A stretch of 64,000 nt of DNA from Kingdonia uniflora (lineage: Eukaryota; Streptophyta; Magnoliopsida; Ranunculales; Circaeasteraceae): positions 1-64,000 of the forward strand of contig JACGCM010001101.1 in assembly GCA_014058105.1 (NCBI GenBank), in the 5' to 3' direction. Below are positions 11,423 through 23,735 of this stretch, one piece after another (position 1 is the stretch's first letter; each line of letters opens with the position of its first letter). The translations under genes were made by a program, and so were the position numbers. The notes beneath the pieces were generated by a model. The model made no database searches. It was not told the DNA's origin and saw nothing but the letters and a program-made list of their open reading frames with translations.

Positions 11423-13616
11423 GAACCACACCGATACTTTAGATCGCAATTCTGAGAAACTTGGCAACCGTAACTTGTTGGAGAAGTTGGATCGCGGTTA
11501 TGATTTAATTTTAGACCGACAACCAATTCTAGGATATTATCAAAATGAGTATCAACACTCCCAACTTTACTTTAGAATCGGTACGGATTTTTCACCACTC
11601 CGATGTTTTAAATCGCAATTCGGAAAACTTTGCTACCGCAACTCGTTTTGGAAGTTGGATCGGGGATAAGTGTTTCCAATTGACCAATAAAAAGCGCTAG
11701 GATAGTTACTCAATGAGTAGATACAATCCAGACTTTTATTTAAAACCTGCTCAGATTTCGAACCACTCCATGCTTTAGAATGCAATTTGGAGATACTTTG
11801 CTAACGGCAAATCGTTTGAGAGGTTGGATCGTAAATAGTATCTTTTAGACCCTTCAGCAAGCTAAGATTGTAAACGAATGAGTAGCAACAATCAAACCTT
11901 TAAGTTATGGCCAGCGCGGATTTCCCACCACTCCCGTGCTTTATATTATAATTCACGGAAACTTCATTGCCGTCAACTCGTTTGGGAGGTTGGATCGTGG
12001 TTAACTGCTTCCTCTAGCCTAAGAACAAGCATTAGGATAGTTCCCAAATGAGCAAGAAAACTCACGGCTTTTATTTAAGAAAGGTACGTATTTCGAACCA
12101 CTCCGTTACTTTCGATCGCAATTCTGTGAAACTTGGCTACCGGTAACTTGTTCGAGTGGTTGGATTGTAGTTAAGATCTTATATTAGACAGACAACCAGC
12201 TAGGATATTTACCAAATGAGTATTAACACCCTCGACTTTTCTTTAGAATCGGTACGGATTTTTCACCACTCCGATGTTTTAAATCGCAATTCTGAAAACT
12301 TGGCTACCGCAACTCGTTTGGGAAGTTGGATCGTGGATAAGTGTTACCGCTTGACCAACAAAAAGCGCTAGGATAGTTACTCAATGAGTATATACATTTC
12401 AGACTTTTATTTTAAACCTGTTCGGATTTCGATCCACTCCATGCTTTATATTGCAATTTGGAGATAATTTGCTATCGACAAATCGTTTGATAAGTTAGAT
12501 CGCAGTAAAGAGTTTCTTTTAGACCGACAACAAGCTAAGATTGTATACGAATGAGTAGCAACAATCCAACCTTTAAGTTATGACCGACGCGGATTTCCCA
12601 CCACTCCGGTTCTTTGTATTATAATTCCCAGAAACTTCATTGTCGTCAACTCGTTTGGGAGGTTGGATCATGGTTAACTGTTTCCTCTAGCCTAACAACA
12701 AGCATTAGGATAGTTACCAAATGTGCAGAAAAAATCTCGGCTTTTAGTTAAGAAAGGTTCAGATTTCGAACCACTCCGATATTTTAGATCGCAATTCTGA
12801 GAAACTTGGCTACCGGTAACTTGCTGGAGAAGTTGGATCGCGGCTAATATCTTATTTTTGACCCACAACCAGCTAGGAAATTAACAAAATGAGTATCAAC
12901 ACTCCTGACTTTACTTTAGATTCGGTACGGATTTTTCACCACTCCGATGTTTTAAATCGCAATTCTGAAAATTAGGCTACCACAACTCGTTTGGGAAGTT
13001 GGATCGTGGTTAAGTGTTTCCCCTTGACCAACAAAAAGCGCTAGGATAGTCACTAAATGAGTAGATACAATCCAAACTTTTATTTAAAACCTGTTCGGAT
13101 TTCGAACCACTCCATGGTTTAGAATGCAGTTTGGAGATACTTTGCTAACGGCAAATCGTTTGAGATGCTGGATCTTTGTAAATAGTTTCCTTTAGACTGA
13201 CAACATGCTAAGATTGTAAACGAATGAGTAGCAGCAATCCAAGCTTTAAGTTATGACCGGCGCGGATTTCCCACCACTCCGGTGCTTTATATTATAATTC
13301 CCAGAAACTTCACTGCCGTCAACACGTTTGGGAGGTTGGATCGTGGTTAACTGTTTCCTCTAGCCTAAGAACAAGCGTTAGGATACTTACAAAATGAGCA
13401 AGAAAACTCTCGGCTTTTATTTTAGAAAGGTTCGAATTTCGAACCACTACGATACTTTAGATCGCAATTCTGTGAAACTTGGCTACCGGTAACTTGTCCG
13501 AGTGGTTGGATCGTTGATAAGAGCTTATTTTAGACAGGCAACCAGCTAGGATATTTACTAAATGAGTATCAACACTCTCCACTTTACTTTAGAATCGGTC
13601 CGGATTTTTCACCACT

Positions 13617-13636
13617 CCGATGTGTTGAAAAATAGG
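13617..13636 (+). repeat. B monomer with 13-bp deletion, HOR marker copy 1
   Basis: The end of this B monomer reads CCGATGTGTTGAAAAATAGG, where ordinary B has a stretch 13 bp longer containing ATCGCAATTC. It marks the 660-bp tetramer of the Block III octamer. Confidence 0.9.
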
Positions 13637-14948
13637 CAACCGCAACTCGTTTGGGAAGTTGGATCGTGGTTAAGTGTTTCTACTTGACCAACAAAAATGC
13701 GAGGATAGTTACTCATTGAGTTGATACAATTCTGACTTTTATTTAAAACCTGTTCGGATTTCGATCCATTCCATGCTTTAGAATGCAATTTGGAGATACT
13801 TTGCTAACGACAAATCGTTTGATAGGTTGGATCGCAGTAAACAGTTTCTTTTAGACCGACAACAAGCTAAGATTGTAAACGAATGAGTAGCAACAATCCA
13901 TGCTTTAAGTTATGACCGGCGCGGATTTCCCACCACTCCAATGCTTTATATTATAATTCCCAGAAACTTCATTGCCGTCAACTCGTTTGGGAGGTTGGAT
14001 CTTGGTTAACTGTTTCCTCTAGCCTACCAACAAGCATTAGGATAGTTACCAAATGTGCAGGAAAACTCTCGGCTTTTATTAAAGAATGGTTCGGATTTCA
14101 AACCACTCCGATACTTTTGATCGCAATTCTGAGAAACTTGGCTACCGGTAACTTGTTGGTGAAGTTGGATCGCGGTTAAGATCTTATTTTAGACCGACAA
14201 CCTGCTGGGATATTTACAAAATTAGTATCAGCACTCCCAACTTTACTTTAGAATCGGTACGGATTTTTCACCACTCCGATGATTTAAATCGAAATTCTAA
14301 AAACTAGGCTACCACAACTCGTTTGGGAAGTTGGATCGTGGTTAAGTGTTTCCTCTTGACCAACAAAAAGCGCTAGGATAGTTACTCAATGAGTAGATAC
14401 AATCCAGACATTTATTTAAAACCTGTTCGGATTTCGAACCACTCCATGGTTTAGAATGCAATTTGGAGATACTTTGCTAACGGCAAATCGTTTGAGATGC
14501 TGGATCGTTGTAAATAGTTTCCTTTAGACTGACAACATGCTAAGATTGTAAACGAATGAGTAGCAGCAATCCAAGCTTTAAGTTATGACCGGCGCGGATT
14601 TCCCACCACTCCGGTGCTTTATATTATAATTCCCAGAAACTTCACTGCCGTCAACTCGTTTGGGAGGTTGGATCGTGGTTAACTGTTTCCTCTAGCCTAA
14701 GAACAAGCGTTAGGATACTTACAAAATGAGCAAGAAAACTCTCGGCTTTTATTTTAGAAAGGTTCGGATTTCGAACCACTCCGATACTTTAGATCGCAAT
14801 TCTGAGAAACTTGGCTACCGGTAACATGTCCGAGTGGTTGGATCGTTGATAAGAGCTTATTTTAGACAGGCAACCAGCTAGGATATTTACCAAATGAGTA
14901 TCAACAATCTCCACTTTACTTTAGAATCGATACGGATTTTTCACCACT

Positions 14949-14968
14949 CCGATGTGTTGAAAAATAGG
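14949..14968 (+). repeat. B monomer with 13-bp deletion, HOR marker copy 2
   Basis: The 20-base motif is the same as at 13,617 and lies 1,332 bp further on. The identical deletion shows common descent by tandem duplication. Confidence 0.9.
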
Positions 14969-16281
14969 CAACCGCAACTCGTTTGGGAAGATGGATCGTG
15001 GTTAAGTGTTTCTGCTTGACCAACAAAAAGTGCTAGGATAGTTACTCTTTGAGTTGATACAATTCTGACTTTTATTTAAAACCTGTTCGGATTTCGATCC
15101 ACTCCATGCTTTAGAATGCAATTTGGAGATACTTTGCTAACGACAAATCGTTTGATAGGTTGGATCGCAGTAAACAGTTTCTTTTAGACCGACAACAAGC
15201 TAAGATTGTAAACGAATGAGTAGCAACAATCCATGCTTTAAGTTATGACCGGCGCGGATTTCCCACCACTCCAATGCTTTATATTATAATTCCCAGAAAC
15301 TTCATTGCCGTCAACTCGTTTGGGAGGTTGGATCTTGGTTAACTGTTTCCTCTAGCCTACCAACAAGCATTAGGATAGTTACCAAATGTGCAGGAAAACT
15401 CTCGGCTTTTATTAAAGAATGGTTCGGATTTCAAACCACTCCGATACTTTAGATCGCAATTCTGAGAAACTTGGCTACCGGTAACTTGTTGGAGAAGTTG
15501 GATCGCGGTTAAGATCTTATTTTAGACCGACAACCAGCTGGGATATTAACAAAATTAGTATCAGCACTCCCAACTTTACTTTAGAATCGGTACGGATTTT
15601 TCACCACTCCGATGTTTTAAATCGCAATTCTGAAAACTAGGCTACCACAACTCGTTTGGGAAGTTGGATCGTGGTTAAGTGTTTCCTCTTGACCAACAAA
15701 AAGCGCTAGGATAGTCACTCAATGAGTAGATACAATCCAGACTTTTATTTAAAACCTGTTCGGATTTCGAACCACTCCATGGTTTAGAATGCAATTTGGA
15801 GATACTTTGCTAACGGCAAATCGTTTGAGATGCTGGATCGTTGTAAATAGTTTCCTTTAGACTGACAACATGCTAAGATTGTAAACGAATGAGTAGCAGC
15901 AATCCAAGCTTTAAGTTATGACCGGCGCGGATTTCCCACCACTCCGGTGCTTTATATTATAATTCCCAGAAACTTCACTGCCGTCAACTCGTTTGGGAGG
16001 TTGGATCGTGGTTAACTGTTTCCTCTAGCCTAAGAACAAGCGTTAGGATACTTACAAAATGAGCAAGAAAACTCTCGGCTTTTATTTTAGAAAGGTTCGG
16101 ATTTCGAACCACTCCGATACTTTAGATCGCAATTCTGAGAAACTTGGCTACCGGTAACTTGTCAGAGTGGTTGGATCGTTGATAAGAGCTTATTTTAGAC
16201 AGGCAACCAGCTAGGATATTTACCAAATGAGTATCAACACTCTCGACTTTAGTTTAGAATCGGTACGGATTTTTCACCAAT

Positions 16282-16301
16282 CCGATGTGTTGAAAAATAG
16301 G
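16282..16301 (+). repeat. B monomer with 13-bp deletion, HOR marker copy 3
   Basis: The motif lies 1,333 bp after the previous copy. The base pair before it differs slightly (CACCAATCC), which marks this copy individually. Confidence 0.9.
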
Positions 16302-17614
16302 CAACCGCAACTCGTTTGGGAAGTTGAGTCGTGGTTAAGTGTTTCTGCTTGACCAACAAAAAGTGCTAGGATAGTTACTCATTGAGTTGATACAATTCTG
16401 ACTTTTATTTAAAACCTGTTCGGATTTCGATCCGCTCCATGCTTTAGAATGCAATTTGGAGGTACTTTGCTAACGACAAATCGTTTGATAGGTTGGATCG
16501 CAGTAAACAGTTTCTTTTAGAACGACAACAAGCTAAGATTGTAAACGAATGAGTAGCAACAATCCATGCCTTAAGTTATGACCAGCGCGGATTTCCCACC
16601 ACTCCAATGCTTTATATTATAATTCCCAGAAACTTCATTGCCGTCAACTCGTTTGGGATGTTGGATCTTGGTTAACTGTTTCCTCTAGCCTACCAACATG
16701 CATTAGGATAGTTACCATATGTGCAGGAAAACTCTCGGCTTTTATTAAAGAAAGGTTCGGATTTCAAACCACTCCGATACTTTAGATCGCAATTCTGAGA
16801 AACTAGGCTACCGGTAACTTGTTGGAGAAGTTGGATCGCGGTTAAGATCTTATTTTAGACCGACAACCTACTGGGATATTAACAAAATTAGTATCAGCAC
16901 TCCCAACTATACTTTAGAATCGGTACGGATTTTTCACCACTCCGATGATTTAAATCGCAATTCTGAAAACTAGGCTACCACAACTCGTTTGGGAAGTTGG
17001 ATCATGGTTAAGTGTTTACTCTTGACCAACAAAAAGCGCTAGGATAGTTACTCAATGAGTAGATACAATCCAGACATTTATTTAAAACCTGTTCGGATTT
17101 CGAACCACTCCATGGTTTAGAATGCAATTTGGAGATACTTTGCTAACGGCAAATCGTTTGAGATGCTGGATCGTTGTAAATAGTTTCCTTTAGACTGACA
17201 TCATGCTAAGATTGTAAACGAATGAGTAGCAGCAATCCAAGCTTTAAGTTATGACCGGCGCGGATTTCCCACCACTCCGGTGCTTTATATTATAATTCCC
17301 AGAAACTTCACTGCCGTCAACTCGTTTGGGAGGTTGGATCGTGGTTAACTGTTTCCTCTAGCCTAAGAACAAGCGTTAGGATACTTACAAAATGAGCAAG
17401 AAAACTCTCGGCTTTTATTTTAGAAAGGTTCGGATTTCGAACCACTCCGATACTTTAGATCGCAATTCTGAGAAACTTGGCTACCGGTAACTTGTCCGAG
17501 TGGTTGGATCGTTGATAAGAGCTTATTTTAGACAGGCAACCAGCTAGGATATTTACCAAATGAGTATCAACACTCTCGACTTTAGTTTAGAATCGGTACG
17601 GATTTTTCACCACT

Positions 17615-17634
17615 CCGATGTGTTGAAAAATAGG
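17615..17634 (+). repeat. B monomer with 13-bp deletion, HOR marker copy 4
   Basis: The motif lies 1,333 bp after copy 3. The next expected position falls beyond the 18.6 kb junction, and the marker is absent there. Confidence 0.9.
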
Positions 17635-18594
17635 CTACCGCAACTCGTTTGGGAAGTTGGATCGTGGTTAAGTGTTTCTGCTTGACCAACAAAAAGTGCT
17701 AGGATAGTTACTCATTGAGTTGATACAATTCTGACTTTTATTTAAAACCTGTTCGGATTTCGATCCACTCCATGCTTTAGAAAGCAATTTGGAGATACTT
17801 TGCTAACGACAAATCGTTTGATAGGTTGGATCGCAGTAAACAGTTTCTTTTAGACCGACATCAAGCTAAGATTGTAAACGAATGAGTAGCAACAATCCAT
17901 GCTTTAAGTTATGAACGGCGCGGATTTCCCACCACTCCAATGCTTTATATTATAATTCCCAGAAACTTCATTGCCGTCAACTCGTTTGGGAGGTTGGATC
18001 TTGGTTAACTGTTTCCTCTAGCCTACCAACAAGCATTAGGATAGTTACCAAATGAGCAAGAACACTCTCGGCTTTTATTTAAGAACGGTTCGGATTTTGA
18101 ACCACTCTGATACTTTAGATCGCAATTCTGAGAAACTTGGCTACCGGTTACTTGTTGGAGAAGTTGGATCGCGGTTAAGATCTTATTTTAGACCGACAAC
18201 CAGCTAGGATATTATCAAAATTAGTATCAACACTCCCAACTTTACTTTAGAATCGGTACGGATTTTTCACCACTCCGATGTTTTAAATCGCAATTCTGAA
18301 AACTAGGCTACCACAACTCGTTTGGGAAGTTGGATCGTGGTTAAGTGTTTCCTCTTGACCAACAAAATGCGCTAGGATAGTCACTCAATGAGTAGATACA
18401 ATCCAGACTTTTATTTAAAACCTGTTCGGATTTCGAGCCATTCCATGGTTTAGAATGCAATTTGGAGATACTTTGCTAGCGACAAATCGTTTGAGATGCT
18501 GGATCGCTGTAAATAGTTTCCTTTAGACTGACAACATGCTAAGATTGTAAACGAATGAGTAGCAGCAATCCAAGCTTTAAGTTATGACCGGCGC

Positions 18595-18620
18595 GGATTT
18601 CCCACCACTCCGATGTTTTA
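18595..18620 (+). other. In-register D-to-B junction ending Block III
   Basis: A D monomer (GCGGATTTCCCACCACTCCG) passes into the end of a B monomer (GATGTTTTAAATCGC). Both types share CACCACTCCG at the same place in the monomer, so the exchange was in register. The A-to-A distance here is 1,007 bp instead of about 1,335, a loss of two monomers. Confidence 0.88.
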
Positions 18621-21600
18621 AATCGCAATTCAGAAAACTAGGCTACCGCAACTCGTTTGGGAAGTTGGATCGTGGCTAAGTGTTTCCGCTTGACCAACAA
18701 AACGAGCTAGTATCTTACTCAATGAGTTGATACAATTCAGAATTTTATTTAAATCCTGTTCGGATTTCGATCCACTCCATGCTTTAGATTGCAATTTGGA
18801 GATACTTTGCTAACGACAAATCGTTTAATAGGTTGGATCGCAGTAAAGAGTTTCTTTTAGACCGACAACAAGCTAAGATTGTAAATGAATTTGTAGCAAC
18901 AATCCTACCTTTAAGTTATGACCGGGTCGGATTTCCCACCACTCCGGTGCTTCATATTAAAATTCTCAAAAACTTCACTGCGGTCAACACGTTTGGGAGG
19001 TTGGATCGTGGTTAACTGTTTCCTCTAGCCTAAGAACAAGCGTTTGGATAGTTACGAAATGAGCAAGAAAACTCTCAGCTTTTATTTAAGATAGGTTCGT
19101 ATTTCGAACCACTCCGATACTTTAGATCACAATTCTGTGAAACTTTGCTACCGGTAACATGTTCTTGAGGTTGGCTCGTGGTTAAGAGCTTCATTAGACT
19201 GACAACAATTTAGGATAGTTACCAAATGAGTATCAACACTCCCGACTTTACTTAAGAATCGGTACGTATTTTTACCATTCCGATGCTTTAGATCGCAATT
19301 CTGAAAACTATGCTACCGCAACTCGTTTGGGAAGTTGGATCGTGGTTAAGTGCTTCCTCTTGACCAACAAAAGGCGCTAGGATAGTTACTCAATGAGTAG
19401 ATGCAATTCAGACTTTTATTTTAAACCTGTTCGGATTTCGATCCACTCCATGCTTTTGATTGCAATTTGGCGATACTTTGCTAACGACAAATCGTTTGAT
19501 AGGTTGGATCGTAGTAAAGAGTTTCTTTTAGACCAACAACAAGCTAAGATTGAAAACGAATAACAAGCAACAATGCAACCTTTAAGTTATGACCGGTTCT
19601 GATTTCCCACCACTCCGGTGCTTTATATTATAATTCCCAGAATATTCACTACCGTAAACTTGTTTGGGAGGTTGGTTCGTGGTTAAGTTTTTCCTCTAGT
19701 CTAAGAACAAGCGCTAGGATAATTACCAAATGAGCAGGAACACTCTAAGTTTTTATTTATGAAAGGCTCGGATTTCGAACCACTCCGTTACTTTAGATCG
19801 CAATTCTGAGAAACTTGGTTACCGGCAAGTTGTTCGAGTGGTTGGATCGTGGTTACGAGATTATTTTAGACAGAGAATCAGCTTGGATATTTAAAAAATG
19901 AGTTTCAGCATTCCCGACTTTACTTTAGAATCGGTACGGATTTTTCTCCACTCCGATGCTTTAGATTGCAATTCTAAAATTTTGCTACCGCAACTCGCTT
20001 GGCAAATTGGATAGTGGATAAGTGCTTCCTCATGACAAATAAAAAGCACTAGGATAGTTACTCAATGTGCAGATACAATCCTGACTTTAATTTAAAACTT
20101 GTTCGGATTTCGAACCACCCCATGGTTTAGATTGCAATTTGGAGATACTTTGGTAACGGCAAATCGTTTGGGAGGTTGGATTGTAGTAAATAGTGTCTTT
20201 TAGACCGACAACAAGCTAAGATTGTAGATGAATGAGTAGCAACAATCCAACCTTTAAGTTATGACCGGCGCGGATTTCCCGCCACTCCGGTGCTTTATAT
20301 TATAATTCCCGGAAACTTCACTGCCGTCAACTCGTTTGGGAGGTTGGATCGTTGTTAACTGTTTCCTCTTGCCTATGAACAAGCGTTTGGATAGTTTCCA
20401 AATGAGCAAGAAAACTCTCGGCTTTTATTTAAGAATGGTTCGTATTTCGAACCAGTGCGATACTTTAGAGCACAATTCTGTGAAACTTGGCTACCGGTAA
20501 CATGTTCTTGAGGTTGGCTCGTGGTTAAGAGCGTCATTAGACTGACAACAATTTAGGAGAGTTACCAAATGAGTATCAACACTCTCAACTTTACTTCAGA
20601 ATCGGTACGTATTTTTACCATTCCGATGCTTTAGATCGCAATTCGGAAAACTATGCTACCGCAACTCGTTTGGGAAGTTGGATCGAGGTTAAGTGTTTCC
20701 TCTTGACCAACAAAAAGCGCTAGGATAGTTACTCAATGAGTAGATACAATTTAGACTTTTATTTTAAACCTGTTCGGATTTCGATCCACTCCATGCTTTA
20801 GATTGCAATATGGAGATACTTTACTAACGACAAATCGTTTGATAGGTTGGATCGTAGTAAAGAGTTTCTTTTTTAGACCAACAACAAGCTAAGATGTAAA
20901 CGAATAACTAGCAACAATGCAACCTTAAGTTATGACCGGTTCTGATTTCCCACCACTCCGGTGCTTTATATAATTCCCAGAATCTTCACTGCCGTCAACT
21001 CCTTGGGTGGTTGGTTCGTGGTTAAGTTTTTCCTCTAGTCTAAGAACAAGCGCTAGGATAATTACCAAATGAGCAGAAAACTCTCGGTTTTTTTATTAAG
21101 AAAGGTTCGAATTTTGAACCACTCCGATACTTTAGATCGCAATTCTGAGAAACTTGGTTACCGGCAACTTGTTCGAGTTGTTGGATCCTTGTTACGAGCT
21201 TATTTTTGACAGAGAATCAGCTTGGATATTTAAAAAATGAGTTTCAACATTCCCGACTTTACTTTAGAATCGGTTCGGATTTTTCACCACTCCGATGCTT
21301 TAGATCGCAATTCTTAAAACTGGGCTACCGCAGCTCGTTTGGTAAATTGGATCGTGGTAAAGTGTTTCCTCTTGACCAATAATAAGCGCTAGAATAGTTA
21401 CTCAATGAGCAGATACAATCCAGACTTTTATTTAATACCTGTTCGGATTTGAACCACTCCATGCTTTAGATTGCAATTTGGAGATACTTTGCTAACGGAA
21501 AATCGTTTGAGAGGTTGGATCGTAGTAAATAGTTTCTTTAAGACCGACAACAAGCTAAGGTGTAAAGACGATGAGTAGCAACAATCCGATCTTTAAGTTA

Positions 21601-22239
21601 TGACCGGCGCGGATTTCCCACCACACCGGTGCTTTATATTATAATTCCAAGAAAACTTCACTGCCGTCAAACGTTTGGGAGGCTGGATCGTGGTTATGTG
21701 TTTCATCTAGTCTAACAACAAGCGCTAGGATAGTTACCAAATGAGCAAGAAAACTCTCAGATTTATTTAAGAATGGTTCGGATATCGAACCACTCCGATA
21801 CTTTAGATCGCAATTCAGAGATACTTGGCTACCGGAAACTTGTCCGAGTGGTGGATCCTGGATAAGAGCTTATTTTAGACAGACAACCAGCTAGGATATT
21901 TACCAAATGAGTATCAACACTTTCGACTTTACTTTAGAATCTGTACGGATTTTTCACCACTCCGATGTTTTAAATTGCAATTCTGGAAACTAGGCTTCTG
22001 CGACTCGTTTGGGAAGTTGGATCGTGGTTAAGTGCTTCCGCTTGACCAACAAAAGCGCTAGGATAGTTACTCAATGAATAGATACAATCAAGACTTTTAT
22101 TAAAAACTGTTCGGATTTCGAACCACTCCATGCTTTAGATTGCAATTTGGAGATACTGTGTTAACGGTAAATCATTTGAGAGGTTGGATCATAGTAAATG
22201 TTTCTTTTAGACCGACAACTAGCTAAGATTGTAAACGAA

Positions 22240-22275
22240 TGAGGAGCAGCAATCAAAACACTTAGCTGCCTTCAG
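22240..22275 (+). other. D monomer with about 67-bp deletion at the D/A boundary
   Basis: GAGGAGCAGCAATCAAAAC is followed directly by CTTAGCTGCC and the A start. Ordinary D has about 67 more bases here. A D monomer at 28.3 kb has a deletion of nearly the same size at the same place, so the two may share an origin. Confidence 0.78.
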
Positions 22276-22729
22276 CTCGTTTGGGTGGTTGGATCCTGGT
22301 TAACTGTTTCCTCTAGCCTAAGAACAAGCGTTAGGATAGTTACCAAATGAGCAAGAAAACTCTCGGCTTTATTTAAGAAAGGTTCGGATTTCGAACCACT
22401 CCGATACTTTAGATCGCAATTCTGAGAAACTTGGCTACCGGTAACTTGCTAGTGGTTGGATCGTGGTTAAGAGCTTATTTTAGACAGACAACCAACTAGG
22501 ATATTTACCAAATGAGTATCAACACTCTCGACTTTACTTTAGAATCGGAACGGATTTTTCACAACTCCGATGTTTTAAATCACAATTCTGAAAACTAGGC
22601 TACCGCAACTCGTTTGGGAAGTTAGATCGTGGTTAAGTGTTTCCTCTTGACCAACAAAAAGCGCTAGGATAGTTACTAAATGAGTAGATACAATTCAGAC
22701 TTTTATTTAAAACTTGTTCGGATTTCGAT

Positions 22730-22760
22730 CCACTCCATGCTAAGAATAATCGAATGAGTA
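22730..22760 (+). other. Out-of-register C-to-D deletion (about 97 bp)
   Basis: CCACTCCATGC of C is joined to TAAGA and then GAATGAGTAGC of D. The join lies at a GCT shared by both sides. The tetramer is 576 bp, which is not a whole number of monomers. Confidence 0.82.
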
Positions 22761-23707
22761 GCAACAATCCAACCTTTAAGTTATGACTGGCGCGGATTCC
22801 CACCACTCCGGTGCTTTATATTATAATTCCCCGAAACTTCACTGCCATCTACTCGTTTGGGAGGTTGGATCGTGGTTAACTGTTTCCTCTAGCCTAACAA
22901 CAAGCGTTAGGATTGTTACCAAATGGGCAGGAAAACTCTCGGCTTTAATTTAAGAAAGGTTCGGATTTCGAACCACTCCGATACTTTACATCGCAATTCT
23001 GAGAAACTTGGCTACCGGTAACTTGTTCGAGTGGTTGGATCGTGGTTAAGAGCTTATTTTAGACCGACAACCAGCTAGGGTATTTACCAAATGAGTATCA
23101 ACACTCTCGACTTTAATTTAGAATCGGTACGGATTTTTCACCACTCCGATGTTTTAATCGCACTTCTGGAAACTAGACTACCGCAACTCGTTTGGGAAGT
23201 TGAATCGTGCTTAAGTGTTTCCTCTCAACCAATAAAGAGCGCTAGGATAGTTACTCAATGAGCTACAATCTTGTATTTCATTTAAAACCTGTACAGATTT
23301 CGAACCACTCCATCCTTTAGATTGCAATTATGAGAAACTTGGATAACGGCAAATTTTATGAGAGGTTGGATTGTGGTAAAGAGCTTGTTTTAGATCGAAA
23401 ACAATCTAAGATCATTACGGAATGAGTAGCAACAATCCAACCTTTAAATTAAGACCGGTTTGGATTTCCCACCACACCGGTGCTTTATATTATAATTCCC
23501 TGAATCTTCACTGCCGTCAACTCGTTTGGGAAGTTGGATCGTGGTTGAGTGTTTCCACTAGTCTAATAACAAGCGCTTGGATAGTTTCCAAATGAGCAGG
23601 AACACTCTTGGCTTTTATTTAAGAATGATTTGGATTTCGAACCACTCCGATATTTAGATCGCAATTCTGAGAAACTTGGCTACCGGTAAACATGTTCGAG
23701 AGGTTGG

Positions 23708-23735
23708 CTCGTGGTTAAGATAGTTACTCAATGAG
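23708..23735 (+). other. Out-of-register B-to-C deletion (about 200 bp)
   Basis: GTGGTTAAGA of B runs into TAGTTACTCAATGAG of C. The tetramer is only 468 bp. Confidence 0.82.

Larger units (their letters stand above)
4391..12643 (+). repeat. Block II: simple tetramer array
   Basis: A starts lie at 4680, 5353, 5974, 6647, 7319, 7992, 8665, 9338, 10009, about 10682, 11352 and 11971. Most spacings are 671-673 bp. The two short spacings, 621 and 619 bp, come from internal deletions of about 52 bp described separately. Typical marks are GAGCAAGAAAACTC in A and GACAGACAACCAGC in B. No stable octamer pattern is obvious here except for the 6.63-7.0 kb patch. Confidence 0.85.
12644..18612 (+). repeat. 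Block III: 1,333-bp octamer HOR, 4.5 near-identical copies
   Basis: A starts lie at 12644, 13317, 13976, 14649, 15309, 15982, 16642, 17315 and 17975. Spacings alternate 673 and 659/660 bp, giving octamers of 1,332, 1,333, 1,333 and 1,333 bp and a final half copy. Diagnostic variants recur once per copy: GGATACTTACAAAATGAGC in A, ACCACAACTCG in one C, GAGATGCTGGATC in one D, and a B lacking 13 bp. Adjacent copies differ at only a few positions per 100 bp. The first copy (12,644 on) and the last half copy are more diverged, as expected at the edges of a recently amplified block. Confidence 0.92.

Noticed and set aside
11295..11669. The longest open frame in the window, 124 codons
   Set aside because: It spans A and B monomers and exists only because the 53-bp deletion at 11.42 kb changed the frame. 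It consists entirely of satellite sequence.
15309..17974. Apparent excess of transversions between neighbouring Block III copies
   Set aside because: A hand count of about 28 differences gave more transversions than transitions, but the 3.34 versus 6.65 kb comparison gave the opposite, and 3.34 versus 60.56 kb was about equal. There is no consistent bias without a full alignment.
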